Under the pieces are notes generated by a model. It saw only the letters and a list, made by a program, of their open reading frames with translations, searched no databases and was not told where the DNA came from. From DASZUC01 sp035547775 (GTDB lineage Bacteria; Patescibacteriota; Saccharimonadia; Saccharimonadales; UBA4665): a stretch of DNA of 19,409 nucleotides. The position numbers and the translations under genes were made by a program. The stretch lies in assembly GCA_035547775.1 (NCBI GenBank), contig DASZUC010000041.1, forward strand, positions 1-19,409, given 5' to 3'. Positions 12,619 through 19,023 of the stretch are shown here, one piece after another; within the stretch, counting starts at the first letter, position 1, and the number at the start of each line of letters is the position of its first letter.

Positions 12619-13272
12619 ATGATTCAAGCAGTGATTTTTGACATGGACGGCTTGCTGATCGATAGCGAACCACTCTGGGTAAAAATTGAATTGGAGGTCT
12701 TTGGTGCGCTCGGCGTTCCCTTGACTACGGCAATGAGCCAACAAACTATGGGCTTGCGCGCCGACGAAGTCGTCCGTTATTGGCATCATCGCTATCCATG
12801 GGACAAACCAAGTCAAAAAGAAGTTGCCGAACTGATCTTGGAGAAAATGATTGAGCAGGTGCGTAACGCCGATATCGCCCTGCCAGGCGTTGACCACGCT
12901 TTTGCTATCATTCAAGAAGCCGGTTTACCAATTGCCATCGCCTCTTCCTCGCCCACCAAGATGATAGAAGCCGTCACAAAAAATCTTGCCATCCAAGGCA
13001 ATATAAAACTTATCAAATCGGCCGAGCATGAAAAATATGGCAAGCCCCACCCTGACATTTACATTCACACGGCCGAAGGCCTCGGCATCGCACCGGAACA
13101 CTGCCTCGCTTTTGAGGATTCGATCAATGGCGTGATCGCTGCCAAGGCGGCTAAAATGCGCTGCATTGCCATCCCAGCACCTGATTTCCGAGCCAATAAA
13201 GCCTACGGTATTACCGACGATGTTTTAGACTCTCTCGAAGAACTGACCGCCGCACACTTAGCGATGTATTAA
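12619..13272 (+). CDS. HAD-superfamily sugar-phosphate phosphatase (YniC/HxpB-like)
   Basis: A beta-phosphoglucomutase-like HAD hydrolase, 217 aa, cytosolic. Motif I is FDMDGLLIDSEPLW (7-20), with nucleophile D8 and acid/base D10; motif II lies in IASSSPTKM (about 110-118); motif III lysine is in KYGKPHPDIYI; motif IV is FEDSINGVIAAKAAKM. The phrases DGLLIDSEPLW, CIAIPAPDF and LTAAHL resemble E. coli YniC/HxpB, a hexitol-phosphate and 2-deoxyglucose-6-phosphate phosphatase, so a sugar-phosphate substrate is likely but not shown. It is the only protein gene of this size on the plus strand and starts 26 bases after the tmRNA terminator; no Shine-Dalgarno or good -10 is seen. Its last 15 bases overlap the 3' end of the convergent phosphatase gene. 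Confidence 0.93.
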   Translation: MIQAVIFDMDGLLIDSEPLWVKIELEVFGALGVPLTTAMSQQTMGLRADEVVRYWHHRYPWDKPSQKEVAELILEKMIEQVRNADIALPGVDHAFAIIQEAGLPIAIASSSPTKMIEAVTKNLAIQGNIKLIKSAEHEKYGKPHPDIYIHTAEGLGIAPEHCLAFEDSINGVIAAKAAKMRCIAIPAPDFRANKAYGITDDVLDSLEELTAAHLAMY

Positions 13273-13713
13273 ACCAGTCGTTAATAATCGTTCGCAATTA
13301 GCCACAATTTCCTTATAAATAGCTTTGGTGTGCGCTTCCACCCCCAGTCCGGCAGCAACAGTGGCGCTCGTCTCACCCGTATCGGCAATATCCCAAGTTT
13401 CGTAGACAGGTGGATGTGGAAGCAAAGCAACAAATTCCGACGCCACCAGCTGATTCATACAAATCACAAAATCATCGGACTGCAGACGATCTGCGGTCAA
13501 CTGCGAGGGATGTTGTTTCATTGCTACGTCCACTCCCTGGCGCCGCAAAAAATCATCAGTAAAGCTAATCAGTTCTGGGTCGTTTTCGGCACGGTGGGCA
13601 TCGGCACAGGTGCCGCTCGAGGTAACTTCCACATCCGGATGGTAGGCCCGCATATAGGCCTCAGCCATGCGACTGCGATAGGCATTGCCGCGGCAAACAA
13701 AATGGATCCGCAT
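13258..13713 (-). CDS. Low-molecular-weight protein-tyrosine-phosphatase family protein
   Basis: A 151-aa LMW-PTP / arsenate-reductase fold protein. The P-loop CX5R(S) is at the N-terminus: VCRGNAYRSRMAEA, with nucleophile C7, R13 and S14. Typical LMW-PTPs have CxGNxCRSP; here the second position is Tyr and the Pro is Arg. The general-acid Asp is probably D108 or D111 in ETWDIADTGET, close to the usual DP loop. SSGTCADAH (32-40) matches the S[AS]GT segment. It could be a phosphatase or a thiol arsenate reductase. Its ATG is 1 base after the marR stop, so it is the second gene of the marR operon and probably controlled by it. The 3' end overlaps the convergent HAD gene by 15 bases. Confidence 0.88.
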   Translation of the reverse strand: MRIHFVCRGNAYRSRMAEAYMRAYHPDVEVTSSGTCADAHRAENDPELISFTDDFLRRQGVDVAMKQHPSQLTADRLQSDDFVICMNQLVASEFVALLPHPPVYETWDIADTGETSATVAAGLGVEAHTKAIYKEIVANCERLLTTGLIHR

Positions 13714-13714
13714 A

Positions 13715-14179
13715 CTAGAGGCCTAGCGGGTGATCGCAAGCGCCGGTTTTACCAGGCTGACAAACAATAGCGTGGAGACGTTGTAGGCCACTTAATAACT
13801 GCATGAGTTGATCATCTCCAATGCTGGCAAACTCTGGCCCAAAGCTCCGGCGCATGCTATTACTAGCCGCTTCAGTCATCTGCATACCAAGCGTGGTGGG
13901 CGCAATAATGTGTTTACGTTTATTGGCGGCATCGCGTTTGACAGTTATCAAACGGCGTGTCTGCATGAGTTTCAATTGCCGACTAATGCTAGCTTCGGTT
14001 TGACCAAGACTTTCGGCAATCGCTTTTTGTTGTAACTGCGAATTCCATTCCAGCATCAACAAGATTTTATACTGGCTCAGACCAATGCCTAGCTGTTCCT
14101 GGAGAACCTGATCAGCCTGACGACCGAGGACGGCTGCGAGGTGCTGGACAAGGTAACTTAGATTGTTGGTTGGCCCCAT
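13715..14179 (-). CDS. MarR-family transcriptional regulator
   Basis: A 154-aa winged-helix dimeric regulator. After N-terminal helix 1 (NNLSYLVQHLAAVLGRQADQ) comes the DNA-binding core: GIGLSQYKILLMLEWN (about 31-46), QKAIAESLGQTEASISRQLKLMQTRRLI (about 51-78, helix-turn-helix), and the wing TVKRDAANKRKHIIAPTTLG. The C-terminal tail contains two Cys (VCQPGKTGACDH), which could sense thiol or metal state; this is speculative. A nearly perfect 24-bp palindrome at 14198-14221 overlaps its promoter, so it is probably autoregulated. The -10 (TACACT) ends 6 bases before the ATG, predicting a leaderless mRNA. It is cotranscribed with the LMW-PTP gene. Confidence 0.92.
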   Translation of the reverse strand: MGPTNNLSYLVQHLAAVLGRQADQVLQEQLGIGLSQYKILLMLEWNSQLQQKAIAESLGQTEASISRQLKLMQTRRLITVKRDAANKRKHIIAPTTLGMQMTEAASNSMRRSFGPEFASIGDDQLMQLLSGLQRLHAIVCQPGKTGACDHPLGL

Positions 14180-14185
14180 AATATT

Positions 14186-14215
14186 AGTGTAATCCGCTAA
14201 TACTTAACACGTCAA
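14186..14215 (-). promoter_or_regulatory. Promoter of the marR operon (leaderless)
   Basis: Minus strand: TTGACG (14215-14210), 18-base spacer, TACACT (14191-14186), then 6 bases to the ATG at 14179. The -35 lies inside the palindrome. Confidence 0.65.
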
Positions 14216-14221
14216 GTATTA
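14198..14221 (-). promoter_or_regulatory. Palindromic operator, probable MarR site
   Basis: A 24-bp inverted repeat with outer arms TAATACTT/AAGTATTA perfect and only two mismatched pairs in the centre (AACA versus GACG as the half-sites converge). It covers the -35 and part of the spacer of the marR promoter and extends into the last bases of ksgA. MarR proteins bind such symmetric sites of about 20 bp. No T-tract follows, so it is not a terminator. Confidence 0.7.
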
Positions 14222-14997
14222 AGTACCAGGTAAAGTTGGTGCCATTCTTGTAAGCTCAATATTTGGGCTCGGGCTGTTGGTTCAATGCCCGCTTCCATAC
14301 AGCAGGCGGTAATTTCCTGGCGGCTCAAATGCAGTCCACTGCCGAGACTATTGAGTATGGTTTTACGGCGCTGTGCGAAGCCCAACCGTACCAGTCGGAA
14401 AAACTGCTTTTCATCAACATCTGTGAATAAAGGCTCGTCTCGTCGGACAAGCCGTAGAATCTGTGAGTCAACCTTTGGGGGTGGCGAGAATAACTCAGCA
14501 GGCACTAATCGACCCAGCGATACCTCCCAATAAAATTGCAAGCTAACACTTAATAGCGACATCGCTCCTGGACCGGCCGCCGCCCGCTCCGCCACTTCTT
14601 TTTGCATCAGCAAAGCGGCTTGTGCGGCTGGGTTAGGTGTTTGACTCAGATTGCGCAATAAATGACTGGTCAAATAGTAGGGAATGTTGGCCACGATTTT
14701 ATAATTAGGCGGCAGGTTGGTGAAATCGAACTCCAAAATACTCTGGTGAACGATCTGTAGGTTGGTAGCCGGGACGGCTTTGGGCAATTTGGCAACCAAG
14801 ACATCGTCGAGCTCCACAGCAATAACCTGATCGGCCGCCTCAACCAATAAGCTAGTCAACGAGCCCAGGCCGGGCCCAATTTCCAACACGGTATCGTCGG
14901 GCTGCACATCGGCTGCTACCAACATGGCGGCTAGACTGACTGGATCTTCCAGCCAGTGCTGCCCGAGTGATTTTTTAGCCGCTGGCTGGTCAATCAC
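14212..14997 (-). CDS. rsmA: 16S rRNA dimethyladenosine transferase KsgA/RsmA
   Basis: Dimethylates the two adjacent adenines of the helix 45 loop of 16S rRNA with SAM and acts as a late 30S assembly checkpoint. Visible: KKSLGQHWLEDP (8-19, family N-terminus), motif I VLEIGPGLGSLT (37-48), acidic loop AVELDD (60-65), motif IV NIPYYLTS (104-111), the C-terminal helical part with FSPPPKVDSQILRLV (about 175-189) and QRRKTILNSL. Length 261 aa is normal. The start is GTG at 14997, 3 bases after the stop of the G5-domain gene, so it is coupled to it. The last 10 bases are shared with the marR operator palindrome. Confidence 0.96.
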   Translation of the reverse strand: MIDQPAAKKSLGQHWLEDPVSLAAMLVAADVQPDDTVLEIGPGLGSLTSLLVEAADQVIAVELDDVLVAKLPKAVPATNLQIVHQSILEFDFTNLPPNYKIVANIPYYLTSHLLRNLSQTPNPAAQAALLMQKEVAERAAAGPGAMSLLSVSLQFYWEVSLGRLVPAELFSPPPKVDSQILRLVRRDEPLFTDVDEKQFFRLVRLGFAQRRKTILNSLGSGLHLSRQEITACCMEAGIEPTARAQILSLQEWHQLYLVLNT

Positions 14998-15000
14998 GCT

Positions 15001-16290
15001 TTACCACCAATGATAATTAATCCAGTGCTGGTAGGCAGCCGCCCACGAACCATAATGACCCTTGGCGTAGCCGCTGCACCAGCGCAATTGCGTGATAGGG
15101 TTAGTAGCCCAGTCGCTGCCGGCGCTGGCCATCTTGGAGCCTGGTGTGGACTGGCAAAGTCCGTAGCCACCATACGGCGGCACCGAACCAGCATAAGGCG
15201 GACAAGAGCCATACTGACCCTGTGCCTTAGTTGGACACCAGCCGGATTCGTGGCTAATAATGTAGTCGGCATAGTTGTAATCGCCCGGGGCAATGCCAGC
15301 CAAGCGCATGTCACCCTTAATACCGCTCAGGCTTGTACCAACCACCACAATCTCGGTCACTGGCTTTTCGGTTATGACTGTCTGTAACGCTTTGCGCCCA
15401 ACGACTTTGCCATTACTCAACTGCTCCTGATATGTCACAATCTTTTTACCAGCCGAACCAGCCTGTCGGACAGCATTCGTGCCAAAAGCCAGGCCGCTGT
15501 CGTTGATGGTGTGGATTGGCATGGGAATAATCTCGGTGACAGCCTCAATTTTCACACCACGCCGTTCAATATAGACTTTAAGGTTCTTTTTTAATGGCGT
15601 GCTCATGGCTGGGGTTACTTCATCATGCTTGGCCAATGTAATGTGCTTTTCTTTAATCAAATCACCGACCGTAGCCACGTGAGTGCGAATTACTAATTGC
15701 GATCCATACAAATTGAGATTGATAGGCACAGCTCGGGTAATAACTACACGCTCGCCAATACTGCCGCCGCGCAAAAAGTTTTCGGTTGGCACAGTAGTCA
15801 CGTCATCCTCCGGAAAGACGTGTGTACCAGCCTGATTAGCAATAGCTCGTGGCGTCGTACCGGCGCTAAAGGCAAAGGTACGACTACCTTTATCGACAAT
15901 TTCCACTGGCAGGGCGCGATAAATATTGATGCGAAAATCGTCCTGGTTGATTGGCGTATCGGCGGCTGGTTCCACCACATCACCTTCATTGAGGGTCAGA
16001 TGGAGCTTTTGCAGCAATATCCCTACGGTGGCTGCTTTACTCGGCACTAATTGCTGGACGCCATCGTGTGAAACAATCACAATTTTGGCGTCTTCCACTG
16101 GTGGCAAATGATTGGTTTGGCGAGCAATCAGATAACCCCCAACTGTCAGCACTACCAATGCCAAAATCGTAAAAAACGGTACAGCAAAAGGGTGTCGGCT
16201 CATAATCTTGAGCTGGCGCCGGTGGCGTGGCAAGCGTACCCGACGAAAGCGGGCCAGTTTCATTTGTAGTCGCTCAAGCTTTTTCAACAT
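15001..16290 (-). CDS. G5/DUF348-domain cell-wall protein with C-terminal transglycosylase-like domain (YabE/Rpf-like)
   Basis: A 429-aa surface peptidoglycan hydrolase by domain order. The basic N-terminus (1-33) and one transmembrane segment (about 36-56) anchor it. Then come about three DUF348 repeats (about 66-120, 121-175, 176-228; phrases TVGILLQKLHLTLNEGDVV, TTPRAIANQAGTHVFPEDDV, TVGDLIKEKHITLAKHDEV) and a G5 domain (about 230-320; GKKIVTYQEQLSNGKVVGRK). The C-terminal lysozyme-like domain (about 338-429) has ISHESGW with the likely catalytic E348, YGLCQSTPGSKMASAGSDW and a WCSGYAKGHYGSWAAAYQHW end. Four Cys in this domain could form disulfides. YabE and resuscitation-promoting factors are the nearest known architectures. 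It precedes ksgA, as yabE-like genes often do in Gram-positives. Confidence 0.9.
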   Translation of the reverse strand: MLKKLERLQMKLARFRRVRLPRHRRQLKIMSRHPFAVPFFTILALVVLTVGGYLIARQTNHLPPVEDAKIVIVSHDGVQQLVPSKAATVGILLQKLHLTLNEGDVVEPAADTPINQDDFRINIYRALPVEIVDKGSRTFAFSAGTTPRAIANQAGTHVFPEDDVTTVPTENFLRGGSIGERVVITRAVPINLNLYGSQLVIRTHVATVGDLIKEKHITLAKHDEVTPAMSTPLKKNLKVYIERRGVKIEAVTEIIPMPIHTINDSGLAFGTNAVRQAGSAGKKIVTYQEQLSNGKVVGRKALQTVITEKPVTEIVVVGTSLSGIKGDMRLAGIAPGDYNYADYIISHESGWCPTKAQGQYGSCPPYAGSVPPYGGYGLCQSTPGSKMASAGSDWATNPITQLRWCSGYAKGHYGSWAAAYQHWINYHWW

Positions 16291-16331
16291 ATATCAGCGT
16301 GGCGAGCGAAAGGAATGGTCGGGCTCGCACT

Positions 16332-16358
16332 AGCGGTTTTATTGTAACAAAAACCGCT
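16332..16358. repeat. Inverted repeat / hairpin between NUDIX and G5-domain genes
   Basis: A 9-bp perfect stem AGCGGTTTT / AAAACCGCT with a 9-base loop. There is no following T-tract on either strand, so it is not a standard terminator. On the minus strand the loop holds TGT-TACAAT, an extended -10 candidate (hexamer 16346-16341) for the G5-domain gene. The stem touches the NUDIX stop codon. Confidence 0.5.
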
Positions 16359-16816
16359 TAACCCCACCAGGCATGTACAGCTAGTAACACCGCTGACTCA
16401 GCGTTATTGGCGTGCAAGGTAGCGTGGCCTACCCATTCTGTAATCAAAATCTCGCCCCGCTGGGGTCGCACCTTTGCTGGCGTCTTTAGCTCGGCAATAA
16501 AAAGTTGGTAGCGGAAACCCGGACCGTTGCGGTTCAAATTACCTTCAGAATGAAACTGCAGTTGTGACGGCTGTAATGTAAGACCTGTTTCTTCTCGCAG
16601 TTCGCGCAGTGCTCCAGCTATTGCCTCTTCGCCGCGATGCAAGCCACCACCCGGCAAAGCCCAACGACCACTGCCAAGCCAGCCTTTGGTCAACAACAAT
16701 TGATCGCCGCAAACCACTGCCACTCGAGTACGTTCACCGTCTAGTCGCAAATACGCCCATAAGAATGGCCAGGCCAGCCAATAGGTTATACGGCCCGCAA
16801 ACGCCCACAGCCTCAT
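16358..16816 (-). CDS. NUDIX hydrolase, 152 aa
   Basis: A NUDIX-family pyrophosphohydrolase with the complete box at about 57-79 (GGLHRGEE ... RELREETGL). Just before it is GSGRWALPGGG, typical of MutT-like and ADP-ribose-type members; the substrate cannot be told. It has an unusual N-terminal extension of about 25 residues rich in Trp and hydrophobics (MRLWAFAGRITYWLAWPFLW), which could be a membrane-associating helix. The ATG overlaps the pcrA stop (ATGA), so it is translationally coupled to the helicase and may sanitise nucleotides as part of the same DNA-maintenance unit (inference). Confidence 0.9.
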   Translation of the reverse strand: MRLWAFAGRITYWLAWPFLWAYLRLDGERTRVAVVCGDQLLLTKGWLGSGRWALPGGGLHRGEEAIAGALRELREETGLTLQPSQLQFHSEGNLNRNGPGFRYQLFIAELKTPAKVRPQRGEILITEWVGHATLHANNAESAVLLAVHAWWG

Positions 16817-18981
16817 ATTTTTTCGAGAGGCGCAAAACTGATGTTGAGCTTACGCGTGCCCTTGCCTTTAAAGTAAATAACCGCAGTATCACCCTCAATT
16901 TCGAGCACCGTACCCAGACCAAATACCTGGTGTCGCACACCATCGCCTTCATTCAAATCAGGCACATAACGCGGCTCGTCGCTAGGTACAGCGCCAAACG
17001 ATGACCCATCCAGGAGGCCTGGAGCATCAAAACCACTATTAAAAGTCGATTCAGTCTGGCTGGTCGCCACCGCATCACCACCAATTTCGCTCAAAAACCG
17101 CGAAGGCGGATTATGCTGCACGCCACCGTAGAGCATACGACTATTGGTATACAGTAAGTACAGTTCGCGCTGGGCGCGCGTCATGCCTACATAGCAAAGT
17201 CGCCGTTCTTCCTCCATTTCGTGCTGATCATACAGCGCTCGGCTGTGTGGAAAGATAGTTTCTTCCAAACCTGTCATAAAGACGACCGGAAATTCGAGCC
17301 CCTTGGCAGCGTGTAGTGTCATGAGCGTAACGGCTTCACCTTTCCAATCGCTGCTATCGAGATCACTCTGAAGTGTCACTTCTTCCAAGAAACCTTCTAG
17401 GCCCACATCTTGATATTCTTGAGCAACGCTTAAAAGTTCGCGGACGTTTTCTTGGCGAGCTTCACCCTGAGGCGTACCATCATCCAAAAATTGTAGATAG
17501 TTCAATCGGCGCAGCAGCGAATCAATTAAGCCAGCAATACTGGCGTCAGCCATGACCGTTCGTAAATTCTCCAGTAAATCGCCCAGCTCATTTAAGCTAG
17601 CTCGGGCTTTAGGTGTTAAGCCAGGACACTCATTGACCGATCGAAACGCTGCCGATAGCGATAAACCGCTCGACACCTGCCACTCAAAGAAAACTTGCAG
17701 ACTTTTAGCACCAACACCGCGCGCTGGCACATTGACAATGCGCTCAAAACTTACCCGATCGTCCGGCTGAAAAATAAGCCGCAAGTAGGCCATAACATCT
17801 TTAATTTCTTTGCGATCATAAAAACGTGTGCCGCCAATCACCCGATATGGCACGCCGTAATGTACAAACGCTTCTTCAATGGAGCGGCTTTGGGCATTAG
17901 TGCGATACAGTACCGCAAAGTCACCATACTGACGCTGGCCGCCATCGACAGCATTGCGAATTCGTCGAATAATCGCCTCGCCTTCGGCTCGTTCGCTGCC
18001 AACTGGCACAATTTGTACCGGCAAACCATTGCCAGCTGCTGTCCATAATTGTTTATTCGAGCGCTGTTCATTTTTGGTAATAACAGCGTGAGCGGCATCC
18101 AAAATATGTTTGGTAGAACGATAGTTCTGTTCGAGTTTAATGACGGTGCAATTCGGAAAATCCTGTTCAAACTTGAGAATATTGCGAAAATCAGCACCAC
18201 GCCAGCTATAAATACTTTGCCAATCATCACCCACGACAGCGATGTTCTGTTGCTCATTAGTTAACATGTTAACTAATTGATATTGAGCAGCGTTGGTATC
18301 TTGATACTCGTCAATCATGATGTAGCGAAACTGCTGTCGCCACTTATCGCGTACGGCTGGGTGGGCTTTCAGTAACTCGACCATCCGCCCAATTAAATCA
18401 TCGAAGTCGAGCGCACCAGCTTCCTTCAGTAATCGTTCATAGCGCGGAAAAACTTGGGCCGCGGCATGCTGAGTCGGACTGGCTGCCAGACTGGCGTATT
18501 CACTGGGTTCAATCAGATCATTCTTGGCACTACTAATCAGGCTAGAGATGGCCCGAGCTGGAAAACTTTTTTCGTCAATATGCAGTTCTTGACTCACCCG
18601 CTTCACTGCTGCTTGACGGTCGGCTTCATCAAAAATTACGAATTGACGAGAAATCCCGATGTGATCACCATCTTGCCGGAGCAAACGCACACAAATGCCA
18701 TGAAACGTGCCCATAAACGGCATGAAAGAGCGGTTATCTGGATTCTCGCCAAGGAGTAGCGCCACGCGCTCGCGCATTTCACGGGCGGCCTTGTTGGTAA
18801 AAGTGACCGCCAAAATGTTGGCTGGCTGAGCTTTCTGGGTAGCCAATAAATAGGCTATTCGATGAGTAAGCGTTTTGGTTTTACCCGAGCCGGCACCGGC
18901 CTGAATCAGCAGTGGACCATCAGTCGTTTCCACGGCCCGGCGTTGCTCCGGATTTAAACCCTCTAATAAGCTGTCTAACAC
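16813..18981 (-). CDS. pcrA: ATP-dependent DNA helicase PcrA/UvrD (SF1A)
   Basis: A 3'-5' superfamily 1 helicase for nucleotide excision and mismatch repair and for conflicts with transcription. Length 722 aa is normal. Visible: Q motif LNPEQRRAV (9-17), Walker A AGAGSGKT (28-35), motif Ia VTFTNKAAREM, DEExx-type motif II IDEYQDTN, motif III GDDWQSIYSWRGAD, motif IV EQNYRS, motif V MTLHAAKGLEFPVVF and motif VI RRLCYVGMTRAQREL. The C-terminal tail GDGVRHQVFGLGTVLEIEG matches the Tudor-like PcrA domain that binds RNA polymerase. Start codon is GTG (18981); the extended -10 TGCTAAAAT ends 6 bases before it, predicting a leaderless mRNA. It is followed by the overlapping NUDIX gene. Confidence 0.97.
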   Translation of the reverse strand: MLDSLLEGLNPEQRRAVETTDGPLLIQAGAGSGKTKTLTHRIAYLLATQKAQPANILAVTFTNKAAREMRERVALLLGENPDNRSFMPFMGTFHGICVRLLRQDGDHIGISRQFVIFDEADRQAAVKRVSQELHIDEKSFPARAISSLISSAKNDLIEPSEYASLAASPTQHAAAQVFPRYERLLKEAGALDFDDLIGRMVELLKAHPAVRDKWRQQFRYIMIDEYQDTNAAQYQLVNMLTNEQQNIAVVGDDWQSIYSWRGADFRNILKFEQDFPNCTVIKLEQNYRSTKHILDAAHAVITKNEQRSNKQLWTAAGNGLPVQIVPVGSERAEGEAIIRRIRNAVDGGQRQYGDFAVLYRTNAQSRSIEEAFVHYGVPYRVIGGTRFYDRKEIKDVMAYLRLIFQPDDRVSFERIVNVPARGVGAKSLQVFFEWQVSSGLSLSAAFRSVNECPGLTPKARASLNELGDLLENLRTVMADASIAGLIDSLLRRLNYLQFLDDGTPQGEARQENVRELLSVAQEYQDVGLEGFLEEVTLQSDLDSSDWKGEAVTLMTLHAAKGLEFPVVFMTGLEETIFPHSRALYDQHEMEEERRLCYVGMTRAQRELYLLYTNSRMLYGGVQHNPPSRFLSEIGGDAVATSQTESTFNSGFDAPGLLDGSSFGAVPSDEPRYVPDLNEGDGVRHQVFGLGTVLEIEGDTAVIYFKGKGTRKLNISFAPLEKI

Positions 18982-18987
18982 CTCACT

Positions 18988-18996
18988 ATTTTAGCA
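18988..18996 (-). promoter_or_regulatory. Extended -10 promoter of pcrA (leaderless)
   Basis: Minus-strand TGC-TAAAAT, hexamer 18993-18988, ends 6 bases before the GTG start. It lies in the 42-base gap between the membrane-protein gene and pcrA; no -35 is seen. Confidence 0.6.
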
Positions 18997-19023
18997 GAGG
19001 GACTGCTCGCTAGCTGTTGTAAT

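Noticed and set aside
12601..12915. Minus-strand ORF opposite the HAD gene
   Set aside because: The plus strand has all HAD motifs; the antisense ORF has none and overlaps fully.
14198..14221. Palindrome as the ksgA terminator
   Set aside because: AT-rich stem without a T-run, centred on the marR promoter; operator is the better reading.
16332..16358. Hairpin as a terminator of the pcrA-NUDIX unit
   Set aside because: No T-tract follows the stem on the minus strand; kept only as an inverted repeat.
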